Numbered from the stretch's first letter, positions 1 through 8,412 are shown. The stretch is 18,919 bases of DNA from Clostridiales bacterium (GCA_019416265.1 DXXQ01000071.1:1-18919), one strand, 5' to 3'. Numbers and translations are program-made. Notes: generated by a model not told the origin, from the letters alone.

Positions 1-11
1 AGGGTAAAAAT

Positions 12-1541
12 ATGTATAGTAATAAAAAGAAAAGAAACAAGATTCTGATCGTGGACGATTCTTTTATGAACCGGGCGATTCTGACAGATATGCTCAGCGG
101 GCAGTATGAGATTTTGGAAGCGGAAGACGGGGTGGCAGCCATCGAAATGCTTCAAACTCACGGAACAGAGCTTTCGCTGGTTCTTCTTGACATCGTAATG
201 CCGAACCTGGACGGCTTTGAGGTTCTGGCTCTTATGAACAGATATCATTGGATCGAGGAAATCCCCGTTATTATGATTTCATCAGAAAGCGCACATTCTG
301 TTGTGGAGCGCGCCTATGAGCTGGGGGTTACCGATTATATCAGCAGACCCTTCGACGAGGTGATCGTTCGCAGAAGGGTCATTAATACGATTATGCTGTA
401 TTCGAAACAGAAACGTCTGATATCCATGGTTGCAGATCAGATGTATGAAAGTGAAAAAGGAAATACTCTGATGGTTTCCATTCTGAGCCATATTGTTGAA
501 TTCCGCAACGGGGAGAGCGGACTTCATGTGCTTCATATCGGGACTATGACAGAGATGCTTCTGAAGCGCCTGCGGGAAAAAACCAGCGCATATAACCTTG
601 ATCCCGCAAAGATATCCATGATCAGCAAAGCCGCTGCTTTTCATGATATTGGGAAGATTTCCATTTCGGAAGAAATCCTCAATAAGCCCGGCCGCCTGAC
701 TGAGGAGGAGTTTGAGATTATCAAGACCCATTCTGCAGTGGGAGCAGATATGCTGGCAAACCTGCCCTTACATAAAGAGGAACCTCTTGTTAAGATTGCA
801 TATGAAATCTGCCGCTGGCATCATGAGCGCTATGACGGAAGCGGATATCCCGACGGACTTGCAGGGGAGGAAATCCCCATATCCGCCCAGGTGGTATCCA
901 TTGCAGATGCCTATGATGCTCTGATCAGCGAACGGGTTTACAAGAAAGCATTTTCCCACGAAAAGGCAATGGAGATGATACTGAACGGGGAATGCGGAGT
1001 GTTTAATCCTCTTCTGCTGGAATGTCTCTGCGATATTTCCGATCATATCCAGGAGGAGCTTACCATAAACTCGCTGAACAGAAGAAGCAAGAAGGAAATA
1101 TATAACATTGTGGACAGACTTCGTTCCTATAACGAGCTTGCGGAATCAAACAGAGCCCTCAGTATGCTGGAGGAGGAGAGAGTTAAATTTGAGTTTTTTG
1201 CCTCTCTTACATCGGAAATCCAGTTTGAATATACGGCAGATCCTCAAATGCTCACTGTGTCGGAATGTGGAGCAGAGAGACTGGGACTTCCCCGTCTGAT
1301 CGTAGACCCGATAAAGAGCAGGGAACTGACATCGGTGATCAGCCGGGAGGATATGATGAAGGTGGCAGGGCTTATAAACAGTACCACTGCGGACAGTCCG
1401 GTTGCAGAATGTGAGGCGAAGGTAAGAATCGATGGTCAGATGCGCAGGAGCCGCATTATATGCCGTACAGTCTGGCAGCAGGGAGAAGACGAGCACTATG
1501 GCGGCGCAATCGGAAAAATCGTTGATATCCAGGAGGCATAG
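12..1541 (+). CDS. Response regulator with HD-GYP domain (predicted c-di-GMP phosphodiesterase)
   Basis: Receiver-output protein of 509 residues, cytosolic. Residues about 10-130 form a CheY-like receiver with acidic pair D15/D16 and phospho-acceptor D60 in LLDIVMP. The usual Lys before Pro-Phe is Arg (R112, SRPF). Residues about 150-355 form an HD-GYP domain with HDIGK (H211, D212), a second His pair at 270-271 and GSGYP at 276-280, as in the family that hydrolyses cyclic-di-GMP. The last ~140 residues, after a helical linker, look like a PAS-type fold, but this is a weak call. The ATG at 12 has AGGG seven bases upstream, at the very edge of the window, so promoter and earlier genes are unseen. 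The next gene starts 3 bp after its stop. Likely receives phosphate from the downstream hybrid kinase through the Hpt protein (inference). Confidence 0.93.
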   Translation: MYSNKKKRNKILIVDDSFMNRAILTDMLSGQYEILEAEDGVAAIEMLQTHGTELSLVLLDIVMPNLDGFEVLALMNRYHWIEEIPVIMISSESAHSVVERAYELGVTDYISRPFDEVIVRRRVINTIMLYSKQKRLISMVADQMYESEKGNTLMVSILSHIVEFRNGESGLHVLHIGTMTEMLLKRLREKTSAYNLDPAKISMISKAAAFHDIGKISISEEILNKPGRLTEEEFEIIKTHSAVGADMLANLPLHKEEPLVKIAYEICRWHHERYDGSGYPDGLAGEEIPISAQVVSIADAYDALISERVYKKAFSHEKAMEMILNGECGVFNPLLLECLCDISDHIQEELTINSLNRRSKKEIYNIVDRLRSYNELAESNRALSMLEEERVKFEFFASLTSEIQFEYTADPQMLTVSECGAERLGLPRLIVDPIKSRELTSVISREDMMKVAGLINSTTADSPVAECEAKVRIDGQMRRSRIICRTVWQQGEDEHYGGAIGKIVDIQEA

Positions 1542-1544
1542 GGG

Positions 1545-1904
1545 ATGACGTTAGAAGAATTATATCGGGAGATAGGCGGAAATTATCAGGAGATCATGGA
1601 ACGTCTGCGCACAGAGGAGAGGGTTTCGAAATTTGTACTGCTTTTTTTGAAGGATACCAGTTATCAGACTCTCCTTGGGGCTGTGGAACAGAAAAATGCG
1701 GAGGAAGCCTTCCGCTCAGTTCATACCCTGAAGGGAGTCTGCATGAATCTGAGTTTTGACAGCCTGTATCAGATCTCCAGTGAGATCACAGAGTACTTAA
1801 GAGGGGGCGATCACGGAAGAGCGCTTCAGGCATTTCCGAAGCTGGAGGAATGTTACGAAGAACACTGCCGGGCAATCCGGAAATATGCAGAAGCTCTGAA
1901 CTGA
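1545..1904 (+). CDS. Free-standing Hpt (histidine phosphotransfer) protein
   Basis: Small cytosolic helical protein of 119 residues, the usual size for a single Hpt domain. The phospho-accepting His is H60 in the motif SVHTLKGVCMNL (58-69), matching the family pattern H-x-L-K-G. It would shuttle phosphate between the receiver of a hybrid kinase and the receiver of a response regulator. Both candidate partners flank it: the HD-GYP regulator upstream and the hybrid kinase downstream. Its start is fixed by AGGAGG at 1531-1536, inside the end of the preceding gene, eight bases before the ATG, so translation is probably coupled. Charged helices and no membrane segment. Confidence in the family is high; partner assignment is inferred from gene order. 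Confidence 0.92.
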   Translation: MTLEELYREIGGNYQEIMERLRTEERVSKFVLLFLKDTSYQTLLGAVEQKNAEEAFRSVHTLKGVCMNLSFDSLYQISSEITEYLRGGDHGRALQAFPKLEECYEEHCRAIRKYAEALN

Positions 1905-1979
1905 CAGAAAGACTGACAGGAGGAAGCTGCCGGTCAGAAATTTTTCCAGAAGAAATTTCCATGACAGAGAGGAAGAGAA

Positions 1980-4900
1980 ATGTCAAAAACTACAAAAAAG
2001 ATCATTGATGCCCTTCACGGTGGAATCGCCAGATATGACAAAGCTTCAGATTGCTTTCTGTTTCAGTACTGTTCAGAAAGAATCACACATATGACAAACT
2101 GCCGGGGAACGGAAGCCGACGGAGAAAAGAACGCAGATGCCATGGAGATGGTGTGTCAGTGCGACCGGGAACAGGTGAATCAGGCGTTAAGAAATGCAAT
2201 GAAAAAGAGAACAGGACTTAACGCTTATTTTCGTGTGAAAACAAAGGAGGGCCACATTAAATGGTGTCAGCTTGACAGCTGGGCAGACGGTGAGGAGTAC
2301 TATGTGCTGTTCTCCGGCCTTTCTCCGGAAATACAGCTTTTTCAGAGCATTGCAGAGGAGAACGCAGATGATATTTATGTGATCGAGAAAGATAATTACC
2401 ATCTTCTGTATGCCAATGAATTAAAGAATCCCTACTGTATAGAGGATAACAGGGCCTGGGGAACCTGTTATCAGATGCTTCACGGAAAAAAGGAGCCCTG
2501 TGAATTCTGCACCTTAAAGGGAGAGGATTCTCCCGGAGAAAAAACAGAAGTGATCATTGAAAACAACGGTCATTTTTTTTCCACAAGATTCAGGGAAACG
2601 GACTGGAACGGAATTCCGGCCTATGTAAAATATGTCAGGGATGTAACCGAGGAGGTTACCAGCCGCAAACAGAAGGAGAGACTGGAGCAGTATTTCCAGA
2701 CAGTGGTGAAATATCTCCCGGGAGGCATGGCGGTTGTTCATCACGAGATCGGAGGAGAAATCAAGCCGGAATATCTGTCGGAAGGTTTTGCAGATATGAT
2801 GGGGATGCCCATGGACGAAGCCTGGAAAATGTACGAGGAAAACGCTCTGTCCGGAGTGCATCCCGATGACAGGAAATACGTCAGGGAAAACCTGGAACGC
2901 TGCATCCGGGAAAGAAAGGAAAAATATGAGCTGCAGTACCGCCTGAAAAAGGGGAACGGCGACTACATGTGGGTGAAAGTGAAATTTTCCGTGATCAAAT
3001 GTGAGGACGGGGATGCGAGAGTATACGCGGATTATCATGATATCACTGCCGAGAAAAAAATGCAGGAACAGCTGCGGCAGCAGTATAAGGAAGAGATTCA
3101 CCAGCATTATATGCTGGCAGGTCCGGACGCTCTGATCCTCGGTCACTGCAATATCACCAGGAATAAGATTTGTGAGATTGTGGACCACACGGATTCCGGG
3201 CTTCTGGAAACCTTTGGCGATGTCAGGGAAGAGTTTTTCACAGGAATCGGAACCCTTATCCCGGATGAGGCAGAGCGCAGGGAGTTTTATTCCAAATATC
3301 TTAACGAACCGTCGAAACGGGCCTTTGAGGAAGGAATAAAAGAAGTGATCATGCCATGCTTTCTCATGCTTCCCGGGCAGAAGGCCGGCAAATATGTCCA
3401 GTTTAAGGTGGCGCTTGTGGAGACTCCGGATACTGGGGATGCAACCGGTATTTTGACGGTGACAGACATTACGGAGAAGACGATCCGTGAAAAAATATTT
3501 ATGCAGCTTTCTTCCGCAAATTATGATCTGGTGGCCAATGTAAACCTGTTTACGGACACCTATGAGATCGTAAGCGGAGGGGATGAACAGATCAGTGAGG
3601 TTAAGGGCATAAATTCCAGAAGGGTGCAGAGAGTCATTGAGGAGATGACCATTGACAGCGACAGAGAGAAGAGACATTTGGCAGAGATGCTTGATCCGGA
3701 AAAAATGCTCAAACGCCTGAAGGAGGAGGGCAGCTATTCCTTTATATATACGATCTACGGTGCAAACGGAGAGCTGAAAACCAAAAATATGACGGTTTCT
3801 CCCGTTGACCTGCGTCTGGGAAGGGTGTGCTTTATCCGGACAGATGTAACGGAAGCTGTTACAGCGGAAAGGAAGGCAAAGGAAGAGGTGGAAAGAGCGC
3901 TTGCCGAGGCGAAGAAGGCAAACCGTGTAAAGAGCGATTTCCTATCCTCCATGAGCCATGATATCCGTACGCCGATGAATGCCATTGTAGGCATGACTAC
4001 CCTTGCCCTTGCAAATATGGATGACAGGAACAAGGTGGAGGATTATCTTCATAAGATCGCTGTCTCATCCCAGCATTTATTAAGTCTTATTAACGATATT
4101 CTTGATATGAGTCAGATTGAGCAGTCGAAGATCCACCTGAACTGGCAGACGCTGCAGATCGGGGAACTTGTCAGCAATATCTCCTCGATCATGACGTCTC
4201 AGGCGGAGAATGCAGGGCTTCGCTTCCAAATCGAGAAGGGGAACTTCGAACATACCCGGTTCTGGGGAGATGCGCTCAGGATCAAACAGATCCTTATCAA
4301 TCTGCTCAGCAATGCATTTAAATTTACGATGGAAGGCGGAAAGGTTTTATTCCGCACAGAAGAGATACAGGCGGAAAAGCCGGATCACGTAAGGTACTGC
4401 TTTACTGTGCGGGACAGCGGCATCGGTATGAGCGAGGAATTTATGAACCGCCTGTTTGAGCCCTTTATCCGAAGTGATAAGGTATTTAAGGTGGAGGGAA
4501 GCGGCCTGGGATTAAGCATCACCAAGGGACTTGTCGAGCTGATGGGCGGAAAGATCTGTGTGAAGAGCAGACTGATGCAGGGAACGGAGTTTCAGATCGA
4601 GCTGGAGTTTGAGATCATAGAAGAACAGGAAGAAAAAGAAAAGGGAGAGATCCCTCAGAAACAGGAAGAGGAGGATCTGACAGGCTTTCATTTCCTTCTT
4701 GTGGAGGACAATGAGATCAATTCCGAAATTCTCGGAGAGCTGCTGCAGATGCGGGGAGCGACCTTTACTGTTAAGACAGACGGACTTCAGGCTGTGAGGG
4801 AATTTGAACGTGCTGAGCCGGGAACCTATGACGCAATATTTATGGATATCCAGATGCCGGTGATGAACGGATATGAGGCAACAAGAAAAATCCGCGGGCT

Positions 4901-5081
4901 GGACAGGCCGGATGCAAAGTCCATCCTTATCCTGGCAATGACAGCCAACGCTTTTGCAGAGGACGTACAGGTTTCCATGGAGGCAGGGATGAACGGACAT
5001 ATTGCAAAGCCGGTGGATATGAAGCTGCTTTATAACACCATCTCCACAATGCTGAAAAAAAAGAACGAAAAAAGTGAATGA
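1980..5081 (+). CDS. Cytosolic multi-PAS hybrid sensor histidine kinase
   Basis: Protein of 1033 residues without signal peptide or membrane segment. The N-terminal ~625 residues look like four or five PAS-type sensor units (about 10-115, 120-225, 237-357, 378-500, 505-625; the last two are divergent). Then come a coiled linker, HisKA with H660 in MSHDIRTPMNAI, and HATPase with N778, DSGIGMS (812-818) and GSGLGLSI (840-847). An acidic linker (878-898) leads to a C-terminal receiver with E909/D910, D956 (FMDIQMP) and K1010. It has no Hpt domain of its own, which fits the separate Hpt gene upstream. Ten cysteines fall in the first 177 residues, including a C163-x10-C174-x2-C177 cluster. The start follows AGAGGA at 1968-1973. 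The signal is unknown; a cytosolic redox, metal or metabolite cue is plausible. Confidence 0.93.
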   Translation: MSKTTKKIIDALHGGIARYDKASDCFLFQYCSERITHMTNCRGTEADGEKNADAMEMVCQCDREQVNQALRNAMKKRTGLNAYFRVKTKEGHIKWCQLDSWADGEEYYVLFSGLSPEIQLFQSIAEENADDIYVIEKDNYHLLYANELKNPYCIEDNRAWGTCYQMLHGKKEPCEFCTLKGEDSPGEKTEVIIENNGHFFSTRFRETDWNGIPAYVKYVRDVTEEVTSRKQKERLEQYFQTVVKYLPGGMAVVHHEIGGEIKPEYLSEGFADMMGMPMDEAWKMYEENALSGVHPDDRKYVRENLERCIRERKEKYELQYRLKKGNGDYMWVKVKFSVIKCEDGDARVYADYHDITAEKKMQEQLRQQYKEEIHQHYMLAGPDALILGHCNITRNKICEIVDHTDSGLLETFGDVREEFFTGIGTLIPDEAERREFYSKYLNEPSKRAFEEGIKEVIMPCFLMLPGQKAGKYVQFKVALVETPDTGDATGILTVTDITEKTIREKIFMQLSSANYDLVANVNLFTDTYEIVSGGDEQISEVKGINSRRVQRVIEEMTIDSDREKRHLAEMLDPEKMLKRLKEEGSYSFIYTIYGANGELKTKNMTVSPVDLRLGRVCFIRTDVTEAVTAERKAKEEVERALAEAKKANRVKSDFLSSMSHDIRTPMNAIVGMTTLALANMDDRNKVEDYLHKIAVSSQHLLSLINDILDMSQIEQSKIHLNWQTLQIGELVSNISSIMTSQAENAGLRFQIEKGNFEHTRFWGDALRIKQILINLLSNAFKFTMEGGKVLFRTEEIQAEKPDHVRYCFTVRDSGIGMSEEFMNRLFEPFIRSDKVFKVEGSGLGLSITKGLVELMGGKICVKSRLMQGTEFQIELEFEIIEEQEEKEKGEIPQKQEEEDLTGFHFLLVEDNEINSEILGELLQMRGATFTVKTDGLQAVREFERAEPGTYDAIFMDIQMPVMNGYEATRKIRGLDRPDAKSILILAMTANAFAEDVQVSMEAGMNGHIAKPVDMKLLYNTISTMLKKKNEKSE

Positions 5082-5088
5082 TCCTGTA

Positions 5089-5133
5089 AAAAGCCATAGC
5101 TGCCTGTTCAGACAGTTATGGCTTTTGGTTTTT
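5089..5133 (+). terminator. Intrinsic terminator after the phosphorelay operon
   Basis: Arms 5089-5102 (AAAAGCCATAGCTG) and 5113-5126 (CAGTTATGGCTTTT) pair over 14 bp with one G-T wobble around a 10-base loop. A T-rich run (TTTTGGTTTTT) follows. It starts 8 bp after the hybrid kinase stop and separates it from the next operon. Confidence 0.9.
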
Positions 5134-5143
5134 CAGGAAAGTT

Positions 5144-5163
5144 TTAAAGTAAAATTAAGCTGG
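5144..5163 (+). promoter_or_regulatory. Candidate response-regulator binding repeats upstream of the OmpR-type regulator gene
   Basis: TTAAA at 5144-5148 and TTAAG at 5155-5159 are spaced 11 bp start to start, the period typical of tandem OmpR/PhoB-family sites. The second half-site continues as TTAAGCTGG (5155-5163). This matches TTAAGTTGG at 10748-10756, upstream of the export operon, at 8 of 9 positions. The site lies about 30 bp above the -35 box. Short AT-rich repeats arise easily by chance, so this is tentative. Confidence 0.35.
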
Positions 5164-5194
5164 AAGGTGTATTCTTTATATTGATAAGAATACA

Positions 5195-5222
5195 TTGACT
5201 TTACAGGACAGGCTGATATAAA
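5195..5222 (+). promoter_or_regulatory. Sigma-A promoter of the two-component operon
   Basis: TTGACT (5195-5200), a 16-bp spacer and TATAAA (5217-5222). Transcription would begin near 5229. That excludes the upstream in-frame ATG at 5225 as the start and leaves a leader of roughly 47 nt before the ATG at 5276. Confidence 0.7.
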
Positions 5223-5275
5223 ATATGGGAAAAATATTTACAGCTTTGGGAACACGAGAAAAGAGGAGGATCTCT

Positions 5276-5950
5276 ATGCGGTTATTACTTGCAGAGGACG
5301 AAAAGGCGCTTTCAAAAGCGCTGGTGACGATTTTGGAGAGAAATAATTATTCGGTGGATGCTGTCTACGATGGGAGAAGCGCCCTGGAATATCTGGAAGC
5401 GGGGGATTATGACGGAGCGATTTTAGACATTATGATGCCGCAGATGGACGGTCTGACGGTGTTAAAAAAGATCCGGCAGCAGGGGAAGCTGACGCCTGTA
5501 CTTCTTTTAACGGCAAAAGCAGAGGTGGACGACAAGGTGGAAGGGCTGGACGCAGGCGCCAACGACTATCTTGCCAAGCCTTTTCATTCCAGAGAATTGC
5601 TGGCCAGGATCCGGGCCATGACAAGGATTCAGACAGTACAGACAGATTCCAGGCTGACTGTGGGAAACGTTACGCTGGACAGGGCAGCGTTTGAAGTCTC
5701 CACCTACGCAGGAAGCTTCCGGCTGGCAAATAAGGAATTCCAGATGCTAGAGCTTATGATGACAAATCCCCGCCAGCTGATTTCCTCGGAAAGGTTTTTT
5801 GAAAAAATATGGGGCTTTGACAGTGACGCGCAGATGAATGTAGTGTGGGTGTATATTTCCTACCTCAGAAAAAAACTGACGGCTCTTCATGCAGATATAT
5901 ACATTAAGGCAACAAGAAACGCCGGTTATTCTCTGGAGGAACTGCCATGA
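5276..5950 (+). CDS. OmpR/PhoB-family response regulator
   Basis: DNA-binding regulator of 224 residues, the normal length for the family. Receiver domain 1-~118: acidic pocket E7/D8/E9, phospho-acceptor D51 in LDIMMPQMDG, T79 and K101 (KPF). The C-terminal winged helix (about 125-222) ends in a typical WVYISYLRKKL recognition helix and an R-N-A-G-Y hairpin wing. I chose ATG 5276 because it follows AAGAGGAGG (5261-5269) and begins the canonical MRLLLAEDE strand. The reading frame is open back to an ATG at 5225, but that codon sits at or before the predicted transcription start. Overlaps the kinase gene by ATGA (5947-5950). Probable targets are its own promoter and the export operon at 10815, both with TTAAG repeats (inference). 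Confidence 0.93.
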   Translation: MRLLLAEDEKALSKALVTILERNNYSVDAVYDGRSALEYLEAGDYDGAILDIMMPQMDGLTVLKKIRQQGKLTPVLLLTAKAEVDDKVEGLDAGANDYLAKPFHSRELLARIRAMTRIQTVQTDSRLTVGNVTLDRAAFEVSTYAGSFRLANKEFQMLELMMTNPRQLISSERFFEKIWGFDSDAQMNVVWVYISYLRKKLTALHADIYIKATRNAGYSLEELP

Positions 5951-7170
5951 TCAAAAAACTTCGGCTGCGGCTTGTGGCGGCATCCATGCTTTCGCTCCTT
6001 CTGGTTCTCGCTGTAATTGAAGGAATGGTGGGAATTCTTAATTACAGGAAGATCGTGCGGGATGCAGACGGAATCCTTGAGGTACTGGAGCAGAATGCCG
6101 GAAACTTTCCAAGAAGATTTCCGGGAGAGAAAATGGACGGGGGACGGTTCCTGTCTCCGGAGCTTCCTTACGAATCCCGGTATTTCTCCGTATTGTTTAA
6201 TGAGAAGGGAAACATTATCTTTACAGACACAGGCAAAGTTGCCTCCATTGACACAGGAGAGGCTGTGGAATATGCACAGACGATTATGGAAAAAGGAACA
6301 CAGGCAGGGTTCATGGACGATTACAGATACTGCGTTTCCGGAAACGGAACAGAAACGAGGGTTATTTTTCTGGACTGCAGAAGAGAACTGGATTCCTTTC
6401 AGAACCTGATCGTTACGGCCTGCATGGTCACTATGGCGGGGCTTTTGGCAGTTCTTGTTTTGATGATCTATGTTTCCGCACGTATTGTGAAGCCTTTTTC
6501 CGACAATTATGAGAAGCAGAAACGCTTTATCACAGATGCGGGACATGAGTTGAAAACGCCTCTCACGATTATCAATGCAGATGCGGAGGTTCTGGAAATG
6601 GACCTGGGAGAAAATGAATGGCTGAAGGATATACAGAACCAGACCAGGAGAATGTCCGAGCTGACCAATGCTTTGGTGGCGCTTGCCCGGATGGAGGAGG
6701 GACAGCAAACGGAAATGAGGATCGATTTTCCCCTTTCCGATATTGCAGAAGAAACAGTCAGTGCATTTCAGGCTCCTGCCCTTATACAGGGAAAGACGCT
6801 GATTAGCTCCATAGCGCCTATGATCTCCATGAAAGGGGAGGAAAAAGCAATCCGGGAGCTTCTGACGATTCTTCTTGACAATGCCCTGAAATATTCAGAC
6901 GAGAGGGGAAGGATCGAATTCACTCTGGAGAAACAGAAAAACCGGATAGTCCTGTCGGTTTTCAACACTGCAGAATCTGTTAAGAAGGAGCACCTGGCCC
7001 ATCTGTTTGACCGTTTTTACCGGACGGATGCTTCCAGAAATTCCCAGACCGGAGGATATGGACTGGGGCTTTCCATCGCTGCGGCCACGGCAGCCTCCCA
7101 CAGGGGAAAAATCAAGGCGGAAACAGAGGATGAAAAATCTCTGCGCATTACAGTTACTTTTCCGGGATAG
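5947..7170 (+). CDS. Membrane sensor histidine kinase, partner of the OmpR-type regulator
   Basis: Kinase of 407 residues. TM1 about 9-30, an extracytoplasmic domain about 31-151 with no recognised fold, TM2 about 153-176. Only ~24 residues separate TM2 from the phospho-accepting H200 (AGHELKTPLT), so no full HAMP domain is present; a short piece reading ARIVKPF remains. The ATP-binding domain has N312 (LLDNALKYS) and a G-box at 369-377 (GGYGLGLSI). The usual D-x-G-x-G box is replaced by FNTAESV, a variant I recall from other Firmicutes kinases. GGAGG at 5935-5939 serves the ATG, and the 4-bp overlap with the regulator implies translational coupling. The stimulus is unknown; cell-envelope stress or an exporter substrate would fit the neighbourhood. 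Confidence 0.92.
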   Translation: MIKKLRLRLVAASMLSLLLVLAVIEGMVGILNYRKIVRDADGILEVLEQNAGNFPRRFPGEKMDGGRFLSPELPYESRYFSVLFNEKGNIIFTDTGKVASIDTGEAVEYAQTIMEKGTQAGFMDDYRYCVSGNGTETRVIFLDCRRELDSFQNLIVTACMVTMAGLLAVLVLMIYVSARIVKPFSDNYEKQKRFITDAGHELKTPLTIINADAEVLEMDLGENEWLKDIQNQTRRMSELTNALVALARMEEGQQTEMRIDFPLSDIAEETVSAFQAPALIQGKTLISSIAPMISMKGEEKAIRELLTILLDNALKYSDERGRIEFTLEKQKNRIVLSVFNTAESVKKEHLAHLFDRFYRTDASRNSQTGGYGLGLSIAAATAASHRGKIKAETEDEKSLRITVTFPG

Positions 7171-7200
7171 AGAGGTGTTTCAGGCTTTTGATAAGGACGC

Positions 7201-7229
7201 TTGCAAAGCTGTCCGGAAAAGGCTATACT
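7201..7229 (+). promoter_or_regulatory. Sigma-A promoter of the ROK regulator gene
   Basis: TTGCAA (7201-7206), a 17-bp spacer and TATACT (7224-7229) stand 41 bp upstream of the ROK start codon. This gives the regulator a transcript separate from the two-component operon, whose stop codon is only 31 bp upstream of the -35 box. Confidence 0.72.
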
Positions 7230-7237
7230 AAAGAAAA

Positions 7238-7252
7238 TACTTTAAAAAAGTA
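7238..7252 (+). promoter_or_regulatory. Perfect palindrome at the ROK gene transcription start: candidate operator
   Basis: TACTTT-AAA-AAAGTA is a perfect inverted repeat with 6-bp arms and a 3-bp spacer. It begins 9 bp after the -10 box, so it overlaps the likely +1 region, a good place for autorepression by the ROK protein. AT-rich palindromic operators are usual for ROK repressors. I did not find a second copy before the symporter gene. Confidence 0.45.
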
Positions 7253-7269
7253 GCTGCTGGAGGGGAAAT

Positions 7270-8412
7270 ATGGCAAACAGTAAAGAGACAACGGATAAAG
7301 TTACAAACATGGAGGTTAAGCGGAAAAATCGAAACAGGATCTACCGCTATATGAGCAGAAACAAAATCGTATCAAATCCCGACATTGCCTATGGACTGAA
7401 GCTGAGTCTTCCCACTGTGACCCAGAACACCAGGGAACTGCTGGAACTTGGGCTGATCAGAGAAATCGGGGAGCTTAAATCTACAGGAGGAAGAAAGGCG
7501 AAGGCTCTGTCTGTGGCGGAGGATGCCAGGATTGCATCAGGTCTTGACATCACCAGGAATCACATTGGCCTGCTCCTGACGAATCTGGGAGGGGAGATTC
7601 TTAGATATGAAAGGATCCAGTATCCATTTTCTATGAGCAGGGAGTACTTCCAGGGGGTGAGCAGGAAGCTGGAAGAATTTCTCGATGAGAGCGGCGCAGA
7701 CAGGGAAAAACTGCTGGGATTGGGAATCTCCATTCCGGGGATTGTGGATCTGAATAAGAGGGAAATTACAGCATCTCATATTCTTGATATTACAGGGATT
7801 CCCTTCCGGGAGGTGGAAAGCTGCTTTAGCTGTCCCTGTGTGTTTCTCAACGATGCAAATGCGGGGGCTTACGCGGAGGGAATCCGTATGGAAGAGGATG
7901 GAAGGTTCTTTTATCTTTCCCTGAGCAATACAGTAGGAGGCGCTGTTTTTGGCGGCGGAAGGCTGGAATATGGAAAGGAATTCCGGTGCGGAGAAGTGGG
8001 GCACATGACTATCGTACCGGACGGAGAAAAATGCTACTGCGGAAAGTACGGTTGTCTGGATTCCTATTGTTCTGCAAAAAAACTGTCGGAGTTTTCAGAC
8101 GGGAAGCTGGAGGATTTCTTTGAGGAGCTTTCCAAAGGAAATGAGGAGGCCGGGAAAATCTGGGAGAAATATACAGATTATCTGGCTGTGGCAGTCAATA
8201 ACATTCATATGGTGCTGGACTGCGACATAATTCTGGGAGGATATGTGGGAAGCCATGTTTCCGAGTATATCCGTGAAATCAGGGCAAAGGTACAGAAACG
8301 AAGCACATTTTCAGATACAGGAGATTTTGTCCTGCCCTGCAGATACCAGACAGGAGCGGCAGCGCTGGGAGCAGCTCTTTATGTGGTGGAGGAGTTTATC
8401 CAAAAAATATGA
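7270..8412 (+). CDS. ROK-family transcriptional regulator
   Basis: Protein of 380 residues. About 20-80 form a winged helix-turn-helix (PTVTQNTRELLELGLI recognition region). About 88-375 form a ROK sugar-binding fold with NDANAGAYAEG (194-204) and the ROK zinc signature: H245 in GHM, then C255, C257 and C262 (CYCGKYGC). The ATP-binding D-x-G-x-T motif of ROK kinases is degraded here to GLDITRN (91-97), so it should sense a sugar rather than phosphorylate one. GGAGGGG at 7259-7265 precedes the ATG. It has its own promoter and palindrome and is followed by a terminator. By context it probably represses the dehydrogenase/symporter cassette just downstream; the inducer cannot be read from the sequence. 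Confidence 0.92.
   Translation: MANSKETTDKVTNMEVKRKNRNRIYRYMSRNKIVSNPDIAYGLKLSLPTVTQNTRELLELGLIREIGELKSTGGRKAKALSVAEDARIASGLDITRNHIGLLLTNLGGEILRYERIQYPFSMSREYFQGVSRKLEEFLDESGADREKLLGLGISIPGIVDLNKREITASHILDITGIPFREVESCFSCPCVFLNDANAGAYAEGIRMEEDGRFFYLSLSNTVGGAVFGGGRLEYGKEFRCGEVGHMTIVPDGEKCYCGKYGCLDSYCSAKKLSEFSDGKLEDFFEELSKGNEEAGKIWEKYTDYLAVAVNNIHMVLDCDIILGGYVGSHVSEYIREIRAKVQKRSTFSDTGDFVLPCRYQTGAAALGAALYVVEEFIQKI

Noticed and set aside
1913..1945. Possible attenuator hairpin CTGACAGG/CCGGTCAG with T5 between the Hpt and hybrid kinase genes
   Set aside because: The stem has a mismatch, the T-run is offset by three A residues, and the genes are functionally linked. It is too weak to call a terminator.
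2514..3677. Long open frame on the minus strand (387 codons) inside the hybrid kinase gene
   Set aside because: It lies wholly antisense to a gene with continuous, motif-rich kinase/PAS coding. It shows no recognisable domain, and the composition is rich in His, Phe and Leu as expected for a reverse-complement shadow.
5225..5275. Upstream in-frame ATG giving a 17-residue N-terminal extension on the OmpR-type regulator
   Set aside because: It has no ribosome site and falls at or before the predicted transcription start of the TTGACT/TATAAA promoter. The family N-terminus MRLLLAEDE starts at 5276 behind AAGAGGAGG.
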